From Thermoleophilia bacterium (lineage in GTDB: Bacteria; Actinomycetota; Thermoleophilia; Gaiellales; Gaiellaceae): a DNA stretch of 26,922 nt. The notes below the pieces were generated by a model, which did no database searches, was not told the DNA's origin, and worked only from the letters and a program-made list of their open reading frames with translations. A program made the position numbers and the translations under genes. The stretch is taken from positions 1-26,922 of the forward strand of contig JAERMP010000003.1 of NCBI GenBank assembly GCA_016844515.1, read 5' to 3'. Below are positions 14,371 through 20,918 of this stretch, one piece after another. Numbering within the stretch: the stretch's first letter is position 1; the number at the start of each line of letters is the position of its first letter.

Positions 14371-14407
14371 GGGGTCTGACCCCTGGACCTGGCTTGGGGT
14401 CTGACCC
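14371..14407. repeat. REP-like tandem palindromes
   Basis: GGGGTCTGACCCC (14371-14383) is followed after TGGACCTGGCTT by GGGGTCTGACCC (14396-14407). Each copy is nearly self-complementary and the two can also pair with each other. The motif is the same GGGGTC..GACCCC class as the 10538-10595 hairpin. It lies between the divergent pgsA and hutF-like genes. The CTGACC at 14401-14406 is 17 bases before the hutF -10 box. Confidence 0.6.
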
Positions 14408-14423
14408 TATTCGCAGACCCTGG

Positions 14424-14429
14424 TAGCGT
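14424..14429 (+). promoter_or_regulatory. -10 box of the hutF-like gene (leaderless)
   Basis: TAGCGT lies 8 bases before GTG 14438. CTGACC in the second REP-like copy is spaced 17 bases upstream and could serve as a -35. Confidence 0.4.
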
Positions 14430-14437
14430 CGCGCGTC

Positions 14438-15448
14438 GTGGCAGGCACGCTCCGACTCCCTGGGTTCGTCAACGCCCATAGCCATACGTTCCAGCGCGCT
14501 CTGCGCGGGAGCGCGGCCGGCGGCGACTTCTGGGCGTGGCGAGAGACGATGCTCGCGGAGGCCGAGCACCAAACGCCGGACCTCGTCCGGGCGTCGTACG
14601 AGCAGACCTACCGCGAGATGCGCCTCGCCGGGTACACGGCCGTCGGCGAGTTCCACTACCTCGGCGTCCCTGAGGCACTCGCCGCGGCGGAAGCCGCGTC
14701 CGCGGTCGGCATCGAGCTCGTGCTCCTCCACGTCGCGTACGCGCGGGGCGGCCTCCCCCGCTTTCGCCAGGAATCGGTCACGGCGTATCTCGCCGAGGTC
14801 GAGGCCTTGCGCTCGGCGGGCCTGCGCGTCGGCGTCGCCCCCCACTCCGTGCGTGCGTGTCCAGCCGAGTGGCTCGAGCAGATCGCACGCTACGCGGACG
14901 CCGAAGCCCTTCCGCTCCACGTCCATGCGGACGAGCAGCCGCGCGAGATCGAGGAGTGCCTGGCCGAGCACGGCTGCCGCCCGATCGAGCTGCTGGCGCG
15001 CACAGGCTGCCTCGGCGAGCGCACGACCGTCGTTCACGCCACGCACGCCGATGGGCCGGAGCTCGACCTGCTCGCCTCGACCGGAGCCGCGATCTGCGCG
15101 TGTCCGACCACCGAAGCCGACCTGGGCGACGGCTTCCTGCCCGCCGAGCGGATTCGAACACGCGCGATCCCACTCTGCATCGGCTCCGACTCGAACGTGC
15201 GCATCGACCCGTTCGAGGAGCTGCGCGAGCTCGAGGGCATCGCGCGGCGGCAGACCGGTCGCCGTGGTGTGTTCTCGACTGACGAGCTCCTGCGCTTCGG
15301 CTCCGCGCAGGGCGCGCAAGCCATCGGCCTCGACGCGTGGCCGGAGATCGAGATCGATCTCGGGCATCGCTCGCTCGCAGGCGTCGAATCGGACGACGTC
15401 GCCGCTGCTCTCGTTGCCGGCTGCGGCGCTGACGTCGTCAAGGGATGA
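14438..15448 (+). CDS. hutF: Amidohydrolase, formimidoylglutamate deiminase-like (HutF), compact form
   Basis: HutF converts N-formimidoyl-L-glutamate to N-formyl-L-glutamate and ammonia in one branch of histidine degradation. The 336-residue product has the metal-binding HSH (His14, His16) in NAHSHTFQRALRG, the HutF-type FWAWRE, HVHADEQ (161-167), HATHAD (200-205), PTTEADLGDGFLPA, and Asp251 in GSDSN. Known HutF proteins are about 450 residues. Here the N-terminal strand region before the HSH motif is almost absent, and the protein stops at about the point where the C-terminal small sandwich begins. Both ends are therefore short, though the catalytic barrel looks whole. A relative acting on another substrate is possible. 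No other hut gene is nearby. Confidence 0.75.
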   Translation: MAGTLRLPGFVNAHSHTFQRALRGSAAGGDFWAWRETMLAEAEHQTPDLVRASYEQTYREMRLAGYTAVGEFHYLGVPEALAAAEAASAVGIELVLLHVAYARGGLPRFRQESVTAYLAEVEALRSAGLRVGVAPHSVRACPAEWLEQIARYADAEALPLHVHADEQPREIEECLAEHGCRPIELLARTGCLGERTTVVHATHADGPELDLLASTGAAICACPTTEADLGDGFLPAERIRTRAIPLCIGSDSNVRIDPFEELRELEGIARRQTGRRGVFSTDELLRFGSAQGAQAIGLDAWPEIEIDLGHRSLAGVESDDVAAALVAGCGADVVKG

Positions 15449-15479
15449 TCGACGCGCGCTGCAGCGTTTGAGACCAACA

Positions 15480-16043
15480 GTGGACGTCACCGAGACAACC
15501 TTCGAGCAGGACGTGATCGAGCGATCGCGCGAGACTCCCGTGATCGTCGACTTCTGGGCTGCGTGGTGCGGTCCTTGCCAGGCTCTCACGCCGGTGCTCG
15601 AGCAGGAGGTCGAGAGGCGCGGTGGCGAGGTCGTCCTCGCCAAGGTCGACGTCGACGCGAACCCCGGGCTCTCCACGACATATCGCGTTCAGGGCATCCC
15701 CGCCGTCAAGGGATTTCGCGACGGCCGCGTCGTTACCGAGTTTGTGGGAGCGCGAGCGCCAGCGGCGGTTGCGAGTTTCATCGACGAGCTCCTGGCGCCA
15801 CCGCGCGTCTCGACGCTCGTGGAGGAGCTCCGGGCGAGCGGTGAGCTCCCCGGCGTGCTCGGCGCTCTCGAAGAGAGCGATATCGAGCTCGCACTCGATC
15901 TGCTCCTGGACGCGATCCCCGGCTCCTCTCCCGAGCGCCGGGAGTGGCTGCGTGAGGTAGCGGTCGCGGTATTCCACGACCTCGGCCACGACGACCCCGT
16001 CACCGTCGCCTACAGGCGACGCCTTGCGACGGCGCTCTACTGA
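15480..16043 (+). CDS. Thioredoxin-domain protein with C-terminal helical (TPR-like) region, CnoX/YbbN-like
   Basis: The 187-residue product has a thioredoxin fold with active site WCGPC (Cys30, Cys33) and cis-Pro74 in GIPAV. Residues from about 110 form helices (STLVEELRASGELPGVLGAL, then DIELALDLLLDAIP and VTVAYRRRLATALY) like the TPR tail of YbbN/CnoX chaperedoxins, which protect unfolded proteins. CnoX of enteric bacteria is longer (about 280), so the tail here is short. GTG 15480 is preferred, and TTG 15468 in frame is an alternative. The frame is open upstream to 14853, but that lies over the hutF-like gene. It follows that gene by 31 bases and overlaps the convergent GH99-like gene by 7 bases. 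Confidence 0.82.
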   Translation: MDVTETTFEQDVIERSRETPVIVDFWAAWCGPCQALTPVLEQEVERRGGEVVLAKVDVDANPGLSTTYRVQGIPAVKGFRDGRVVTEFVGARAPAAVASFIDELLAPPRVSTLVEELRASGELPGVLGALEESDIELALDLLLDAIPGSSPERREWLREVAVAVFHDLGHDDPVTVAYRRRLATALY

Positions 16044-17035
16044 CGAGCCGCTGCGCGGAGCCGCGCGGCCCAACCGGACGTCGCGGTCAGATACGCACGC
16101 TGGGCGGCGACGCCGTTTTTCCCCCACGCACCCTCGTAGCTCGGCCTTCCGACCTGCAAGCGCGCGGGTTCTATCTGCGTCCCCTCTTGCCATTCGTTGT
16201 AGCTCGTGATGGTCACGAGATCGGCGCCGGCGCGAATTGCCGTCTTCCACATCCGGTCGTAGGTCACGCCGTGCTGGCGTGGACGGATCGCCTCATCGCG
16301 GGTTGCCAGCCGTGCGTCGTAGCCTGGACCGACCGACGGGGCGCACAGCAAGCCGGCGGTGTGCGCCTGAGTGCAGAGTCGTTTGAACAGCGATCCGTTC
16401 CAGGTGACGACGTCGTAGGTGTAGAGGCCGTCGAACCCTGAGGCCTTCGCCCGCCCGACGAGCGTCGTGTGCCCGAAGATGCGGACGCCGTCCAGCGGAG
16501 CGAGTGCGTCAGCCCAGGCGGCAGCCGGATCGCGGTCGGCATCGTAGACGTAGAAGTCGGTGTACCCGCCTTCCGTCTGGAGGCGGGCGATATCCTCGGC
16601 TGCCTTCGCCGGGGTCCGGGCGCGATACGGCTCGACGTGGATGGCGACCTCGAGGCCCTGACGTTGCGCGGCCGGCGCGACGATGGCGAGACGGTCGTTT
16701 TCGGGAGAGTCGAAGCCCCACCACGAGACGACGGCAGTGTCGACCCCGGCAGCCGCGATCTCCCGCATCTGTGCGGCGACGATCTTGGCGTTCGACGACG
16801 AGTACAGCCCGCGACTCGGAAAGTACGGCGTCGAGAGCACCGGCGCCCCGTCGTGCTCGACGTACCAGTGAGCCCAGCGGCCGTCCCGCACGGGGGTCGA
16901 GTACCACGGGTAGTAGAAGATCGAGACACGGTTCGCGCCAGCGTCGAGCTTCCCGAAGCCGGCGGCAGCGGGCAGCGCGAGAACGGCGGCACAGATCGCC
17001 GCGGCGAGGAATGTCCAGATTCGTGCTCCGCTCAC
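16037..17035 (-). CDS. Secreted glycoside hydrolase, GH99-like (endo-mannosidase type)
   Basis: The 332-residue protein starts with a signal peptide (ARIWTFLAAAICAAVLAL, likely cut after PAAA near residue 25). The mature part is a barrel with FYYPWY (40-45), SWWGF (104-108), HVEPYRART (133-141, the EPY glutamate being the proposed catalytic residue in GH99) and TSYNEWQEGTQIEP (277-290). These match the family that includes endo-alpha-1,2-mannosidases and many uncharacterised bacterial members. Substrate is unknown. GTG 17035 is preferred because it begins the signal peptide, and TAAAGT lies 10 bases upstream. The open frame extends to 17074. Confidence 0.8.
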   Translation of the reverse strand: MSGARIWTFLAAAICAAVLALPAAAGFGKLDAGANRVSIFYYPWYSTPVRDGRWAHWYVEHDGAPVLSTPYFPSRGLYSSSNAKIVAAQMREIAAAGVDTAVVSWWGFDSPENDRLAIVAPAAQRQGLEVAIHVEPYRARTPAKAAEDIARLQTEGGYTDFYVYDADRDPAAAWADALAPLDGVRIFGHTTLVGRAKASGFDGLYTYDVVTWNGSLFKRLCTQAHTAGLLCAPSVGPGYDARLATRDEAIRPRQHGVTYDRMWKTAIRAGADLVTITSYNEWQEGTQIEPARLQVGRPSYEGAWGKNGVAAQRAYLTATSGWAARLRAAARQ

Positions 17036-17045
17036 GCCGCGCGGG

Positions 17046-17081
17046 ACTTTACCGCCAGGTCCCGACCGACGCATCTACGAT
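17046..17081. promoter_or_regulatory. Divergent -10 boxes, GH99-like / reductase
   Basis: On the minus strand TAAAGT (17051-17046) is 10 bases before GTG 17035. On the plus strand TACGAT (17076-17081) is 9 bases before ATG 17091 and 6 before TTG 17088. The 55-base gap leaves no room for ribosome-binding sites with normal leaders. Confidence 0.4.
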
Positions 17082-17090
17082 CCAGCGTTG

Positions 17091-18272
17091 ATGGGCGTCT
17101 ACCGGTACCTGATCGTCGGTGGCGGGATGACCGCGGATGCCGCCTGTCGCGGAATCCGCAGCCACGACGCGGACGGCGCCATCGGGCTCTTCACCGCAGA
17201 GGCGCACGCGCCGTATGCTCGTCCGCCCCTCTCCAAAGCTCTCTGGGCAGGGAAGGGCGAGGACTCGGTATGGCGTGGAACGCCTGAGCTCGGTGTCGAC
17301 ATCCATTTCGAGCGACGGATCGTGCGGCTCGATCTGGATTCCCGGGCAGCGACGGACGAGGCCGGCGAGACCCACTCGTACGAGCGCCTCCTGCTCGCGA
17401 CGGGCGGCACCCCGCGTCGGCTGGCTGCTGGAGGCGACGACATCGTCTACTTCCGGACGCTCGACGACTTCCGCCGTCTGCACGCGCTTGCCGGCGACGG
17501 CGTGCGGGTCGCCGTCATCGGGGGCGGCTTCATCGGCTCGGAGATCGCAGCTGCGCTCGCCACGAGCGGCTGCGCGGTCACCATCGTGTTCCCCGAGAGC
17601 GGGATCGGCGCGCGCCTCTTTCCCTCCGGCCTGTCGAGCTTCGTCAACGACTACTACCGCTCGAAAGGTGTCGATGTCGTGCCCGACGAGCTCGTCGAGG
17701 AGATCGCTCGGGACGGCTCGGCGTTTCGACTGACGACCAACGCCGGGCGAGCGATCGAGGCCGACGCGGTCGTCGCCGGGCTCGGGATCGTGCCCGCGAC
17801 CGAGCTCGCGGAGCAGGCCGGACTCGATGTCGACGACGGCATCCTTGTCGACGAGCATGGGTGCGCAGCTGGACGCGACGACGTGTTCGCGGCCGGTGAT
17901 GTTGCGCGGTTTCCCGTGCCCGCGCTCGGGGAGACAAGGCGCGTCGAGCACGAGGATCACGCCAACACGCACGGCCGCATGGTCGGCGCCAACATGGCCG
18001 GAGCGCACGAGCACTACGACCACCTTCCGTTCTTCTACTCGGATCTCTTCGAGCTCGGCTACGAGGCCGTCGGAGACGTGGACTCGCGCCTCGCCACAGT
18101 CGAGGAATGGGCCGAGCTCAACCGCAAGGGCATCGTCGGCTACGTCGACGGCGACGGAAGGGCGCGCGGTTTCCTGCTCTGGGACGTCTGGGGCAAGGTC
18201 GATGCGGCCCGAGAGCTGATTCGCGCGGGAGCGGCGATCGACGGTGCCGCTCTGCGCACCCTCGTCGACTGA
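17091..18272 (+). CDS. FAD/NAD(P)-dependent oxidoreductase, AIF/ferredoxin-reductase type
   Basis: A 393-residue pyridine nucleotide-disulfide family flavoprotein. The N-terminal FAD dinucleotide fold is LIVGGGMTADAA (about 7-18), followed by the family's ARPPLSK. The NAD(P) fold is VAVIGGGFIGSE (about 140-151). The second FAD motif is DVFAAGDVARF (about 264-274). The C-terminal part with PFFYSDLFELGYEAVGDVD resembles the C-terminal domain of apoptosis-inducing factor and rubredoxin/ferredoxin reductases. Electron acceptor is unknown, and no ferredoxin or P450 gene is adjacent. ATG 17091 is used, with TTG 17088 as an alternative. The C-terminal 133 bases overlap an opposing membrane-protein frame. 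Confidence 0.88.
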   Translation: MGVYRYLIVGGGMTADAACRGIRSHDADGAIGLFTAEAHAPYARPPLSKALWAGKGEDSVWRGTPELGVDIHFERRIVRLDLDSRAATDEAGETHSYERLLLATGGTPRRLAAGGDDIVYFRTLDDFRRLHALAGDGVRVAVIGGGFIGSEIAAALATSGCAVTIVFPESGIGARLFPSGLSSFVNDYYRSKGVDVVPDELVEEIARDGSAFRLTTNAGRAIEADAVVAGLGIVPATELAEQAGLDVDDGILVDEHGCAAGRDDVFAAGDVARFPVPALGETRRVEHEDHANTHGRMVGANMAGAHEHYDHLPFFYSDLFELGYEAVGDVDSRLATVEEWAELNRKGIVGYVDGDGRARGFLLWDVWGKVDAARELIRAGAAIDGAALRTLVD

Positions 18273-18940
18273 AACGCGGGAGCGAGTCCGCTGAGTCGCG
18301 CAACGAGCGCCAGAGCAAGGACGTCGAAGACGACGTAGCCGCTTGCGGCACCGCTGGGCGGATTCCCCTGCGAGAGCCCGAGCCCGGGAACCGCTGCCTC
18401 CCACGTCCAGGTGCCGAGTGCCGTTCCGTACAACTCGAGCCCGGCGACGACCACGAAGACGCCCGCGTAGACCGCGCGCCTCGTCCACAACAGCACGCCG
18501 ATCAGGAACGCGCACCCCATCGCACCGACGACGTCTGACGCGGGCAGCACGGTCACTCCGGCGATCCCCCAGACGGCCGCGCCACCCCCCGCGACGCCGA
18601 GGAGCACGTTCGGACGTGCGCGCGCGAGCACGGCGAGTGCGAACCCGCCGAGATAGACGAGCCCGTGCCCCGGCGGGACGAACGCCGGCAGGTTCTCCAG
18701 GCGATAGCCGTAGAGCCCCCAGACGAGCGAGCCGACGACCTCTCCGAGTGTCGCGATTACCACCACCGCGAGCGCCTGCAGGCGTATCGTCGCCGGTTGG
18801 AGAGAGAGAAGCGCAGCGAGCACACCTGCGGTGAACACACCCAGCGCGAGCTGGCCCGTGCCGCCGACCTTCGAGTCCAGCCACAGGCCGCCCACGGTCC
18901 ACGCGGAGACGACGAGGAGGACGAGAGCCGGGCGGCGCAC
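18140..18940 (-). CDS. Polytopic membrane protein of unknown function
   Basis: A 266-residue product with about seven to eight hydrophobic spans, such as LVLLVVSAWTVGGLWL, LALGVFTAGVLAALL, GLVYLGGFALAVLA and FVVVAGLELYGTALG. Conserved-looking loops include YGYRLENLPAFVPPGHG, GTWTWE and GLGLSQGNPPSGAASGY. I do not recognise the family. GTG 18940 is chosen as the last start before the first span, and the frame is open to 18979. The last 44 residues (from about QSTRVRRAAPS) are Ser/Arg/Pro-rich and lie antisense to the reductase gene. They may be an extension caused by a lost stop. Confidence 0.6.
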   Translation of the reverse strand: MRRPALVLLVVSAWTVGGLWLDSKVGGTGQLALGVFTAGVLAALLSLQPATIRLQALAVVVIATLGEVVGSLVWGLYGYRLENLPAFVPPGHGLVYLGGFALAVLARARPNVLLGVAGGGAAVWGIAGVTVLPASDVVGAMGCAFLIGVLLWTRRAVYAGVFVVVAGLELYGTALGTWTWEAAVPGLGLSQGNPPSGAASGYVVFDVLALALVARLSGLAPAFQSTRVRRAAPSIAAPARISSRAASTLPQTSQSRKPRALPSPST

Positions 18941-18995
18941 TACCGCATCTTCGCGGACCGGCCGTCTGCCGGTTCGCAACCTCGGCTCGTTCTCG

Positions 18996-19085
18996 TCAGA
19001 TCGCGCTGGCGACGATGAGGAACACCACGACGGCGAGCGCCGAGACGCCCACCAGCACGAAGAACGCGCGAAGCGCTGCGGTCAC
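18996..19085 (-). CDS. 29-residue single-span membrane peptide
   Basis: GTG 19085 starts a 30-codon frame ending at TGA 18996. The product begins VTAALRAFF and is hydrophobic almost to the end (VLVGVSALAVVVFLIVASAI), with one Arg near the N-terminus, so it should sit in the membrane with the N-terminus inside. A very purine-rich GGGAGGGGG lies just upstream, stronger than any site at the larger genes nearby. TAGAGT (19124-19119) could be the -10 of a short leader. It precedes the polytopic membrane protein gene by 55 bases. Function is unknown. Confidence 0.5.
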   Translation of the reverse strand: MTAALRAFFVLVGVSALAVVVFLIVASAI

Positions 19086-19118
19086 CTTGCCCCCTCCCGC
19101 TATTGACCGGTCGCTTCC

Positions 19119-19124
19119 ACTCTA
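19119..19124 (-). promoter_or_regulatory. Possible -10 box of the 29-residue peptide gene
   Basis: TAGAGT on the minus strand lies 33 bases before GTG 19085. This leaves a leader of about 25-27 bases that contains the GGGAGGGGG ribosome-binding site. Confidence 0.3.
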
Positions 19125-19178
19125 CTGCACCTGGCGATGCCGCAACGTCAGCCGCGGACGAATCTCTTTCTGGGAGGC

Positions 19179-19209
19179 GAGAAAAGCCCGCGATTCCAGG
19201 GCTTTCCTC
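19179..19209 (-). terminator. Intrinsic terminator after tRNA-Pro
   Basis: On the minus strand GAGGAAAGCCC pairs with GGGCTTTTCTC (11 bp with one G/T) around a 9-base loop, starting two bases after the tRNA 3' end. The T-rich right arm acts as the U-tract. Confidence 0.6.
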
Positions 19210-19211
19210 AG

Positions 19212-19286
19212 TCGGGGCGCCGAGATTCGAACTCGGGACCTCTGGTCCCCCAGACCAGCGCGCTAACCAGGCTGCGCCACGCCCCG
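19212..19286 (-). tRNA. tRNA-Pro (anticodon GGG)
   Basis: The 75-base sequence folds as a full cloverleaf. The acceptor is CGGGGCG/CGCCCCG with discriminator A. The D arm is GCGC/GCGC with loop AGCCTGGTTA. The anticodon arm is CTGGT/ACCAG with loop CTGGGGG, so the anticodon is GGG. The variable region is AGGTC. The T arm is CCGAG/CTCGG with loop TTCGAAT. The 3' CCA is not encoded (A is followed by CTG). It lies 24 bases after the last gene of the Bat operon. Confidence 0.95.
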
Positions 19287-19297
19287 TGGCGACTGAC

Positions 19298-19303
19298 ACC
19301 TTA
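19298..19303 (-). promoter_or_regulatory. -10 box of tRNA-Pro
   Basis: TAAGGT on the minus strand lies 11 bases before the tRNA 5' end. That would give a leader of about five bases and a tRNA transcript independent of the operon upstream. No -35 match is clear. Confidence 0.4.
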
Positions 19304-19310
19304 GCCGACC

Positions 19311-20279
19311 TCAGAGATTGCGCCTCCGCAGCACGAACCCGAGCGGCAGGACCGCCGCGAGCACGACATAGGGCATCAGCGCGAACCTGCTCCCCTCGTG
19401 TCGTCGCTCCCGCGTCGGTCCGTCGCCGAGGGTTGAGCGCACCACAGCGGCCACCTCGTCGACCTGTCCCTCCTCGAACACGCGACCGCGGACGAGCGAG
19501 GCAACGTGCTGGAGCGCGGTGCGAGCAGCGGAATCGGGTCGATACCCCGGCTCCACCACACCGGTCTCATAGATCCGCTCTTCGGCGCTCCCGAACCGCA
19601 CGAAGATCGTCTCCACTCGCGGGCGCCGCGCGAAGTCCGCCGCGAGCGCACTCGGGCTCGAGAGCGGCTGGCTCTCGCCGTCCGTGTAGACGACGAGCAC
19701 GCGCCTCTTGGCGGTTGGCGAGAAGTACTTGAGCCTCGGCACCGCGCCGATCGCCTCGAGGCGCGTCGCGATGCCAGAGGAGCCCAATCTGGGAGGAGGT
19801 CGATCGACCCCCACGGAACCCTTCGCCGTTGCAACAAAGACGCGACGATCCGTCGTCGGAAACAGGTGCGGCAGCACGCGATCGGTCAGCGACGCGATGC
19901 CGACGGGCAGCTCGGCGAGCGCTTCTTCGAGCGCAAGCGTCTCCTCGCGGGCCCGTTCGAAGCGCGTCCGGGTATCCGGGGTCTCCGAGGCGAGCATCGA
20001 CCGAGAGATATCGAGAACGACGAAGACCTCGGCATCGGTTCGCTCGGAGAGGGCGCGGGCGCTCGTCACGACCGGCTGCGCGGCGGCGACTCCGATCAGT
20101 GCGGGTACGAGGCCGAGACAGGCCGCGAGCGGCACCCACACGCGCCTGGAGGGCTCCGCGAGCCCGAGCGCGTTCCGTACGTGCTGCGCGCGTTGCAGGC
20201 GGCCGGCGAAGACGACGAGCGGAACAACGGCCGCCACAGCAAGAAGCGCGGCGACCGGTGTCAGGAACGTAACACGCAC
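19311..20279 (-). CDS. VWA-domain membrane protein (BatA/BatB-like)
   Basis: A 322-residue protein in the Bat arrangement. It has two N-terminal spans (about 6-26 and 48-68), a periplasmic-side or outward von Willebrand A domain, and a C-terminal span (about 299-318) with an RRR tail. The MIDAS metal site is visible as DISRS (90-94) and TDGES (199-203). It is the last gene of the MoxR/Bat operon, three bases after the TPR-like gene stop. Bat VWA proteins are thought to act with MoxR ATPases in assembling or activating envelope or metal-dependent complexes. The client here is unknown. GTG 20279 is the first start after the upstream stop. Confidence 0.85.
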   Translation of the reverse strand: MRVTFLTPVAALLAVAAVVPLVVFAGRLQRAQHVRNALGLAEPSRRVWVPLAACLGLVPALIGVAAAQPVVTSARALSERTDAEVFVVLDISRSMLASETPDTRTRFERAREETLALEEALAELPVGIASLTDRVLPHLFPTTDRRVFVATAKGSVGVDRPPPRLGSSGIATRLEAIGAVPRLKYFSPTAKRRVLVVYTDGESQPLSSPSALAADFARRPRVETIFVRFGSAEERIYETGVVEPGYRPDSAARTALQHVASLVRGRVFEEGQVDEVAAVVRSTLGDGPTRERRHEGSRFALMPYVVLAAVLPLGFVLRRRNL

Positions 20280-20282
20280 GCG

Positions 20283-20918
20283 TCAGTACCCACCACCCGA
20301 GGCGCCCTGTCCCGACAGGCGTCCGCGCGCAGCGCCACCAGTCGGCTCGTTGCTCGGGGTGAGGATCCCGCTGAACGCCCGAAGCGCCAGCTCGAGGTTG
20401 ACTTTCGCGTCCTCGTTTCCCGGGTCGAGCTCGACCGCGTTTCGGAACGAGCCGAGCGCACCCTTGAGGATCTCGTCCCGCTCCTCGGGAGCCGAGTACA
20501 GGAAGCGCGCGAGGGAGAGGACGCCGAGGAGGTTCTGTAGCTCCGAGCGTCGGCCAGGATTCGACTCTTCGCGGCTGCGCGTCGTGAGGTCGAACTGCAG
20601 CTTCGCCCACTCGTTCTCGCGCTCGGGGTCGCTCACTTGAGCCACCTCGCCTGGGCGCAGCCGCTTGAAGAACGCGAGCGTCCGCCGATACGCGAGGTCG
20701 TCTTCAGCGCCGACGAGCCGTATGCCCACCTGCGCGGGCAGGCCGTCGACGTCGTCCCAGAGGCCGGCCTGCCGGAGGGGTGCGCTATGAAATCGCGCGT
20801 CGTCCGCTTCGATCGCGCCCGGTGCTCGTAACACGCCGATCGCGAGTAAGACGAGCGCGAGCGCCACGGGAACAGCGCAGATTGCGGCACCACGCAAGAA
20901 CCATGCGCGCATGCTCAC
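20283..20918 (-). CDS. Membrane-anchored TPR-like protein of the Bat operon
   Basis: The 211-residue product has one N-terminal span (about 15-33) and a soluble helical part. The clearest unit is a TPR-like ALGSFRNAVELDPGNEDAKV, where the NAVELDPGNEDAK core is diagnostic. The tail is Gly-rich (GRLSGQGASGGGY). By position between two VWA genes it corresponds to BatC or the TPR part of BatB. GTG 20918 overlaps the upstream VWA stop by four bases (GTGA). ATG 20912 two codons later is an equally good start. The frame is open to 21002 over the upstream gene. Confidence 0.7.
   Translation of the reverse strand: MSMRAWFLRGAAICAVPVALALVLLAIGVLRAPGAIEADDARFHSAPLRQAGLWDDVDGLPAQVGIRLVGAEDDLAYRRTLAFFKRLRPGEVAQVSDPERENEWAKLQFDLTTRSREESNPGRRSELQNLLGVLSLARFLYSAPEERDEILKGALGSFRNAVELDPGNEDAKVNLELALRAFSGILTPSNEPTGGAARGRLSGQGASGGGY

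Noticed and set aside
14342..15676. 444-codon minus-strand frame opposite the hutF-like gene
   Set aside because: It is the antisense shadow of a gene with intact amidohydrolase motifs.
17049..18902. 617-codon minus-strand frame opposite the reductase gene
   Set aside because: It is antisense to a clear flavoprotein and to the membrane protein's other frame, with Arg/Asp-rich composition and no motifs.
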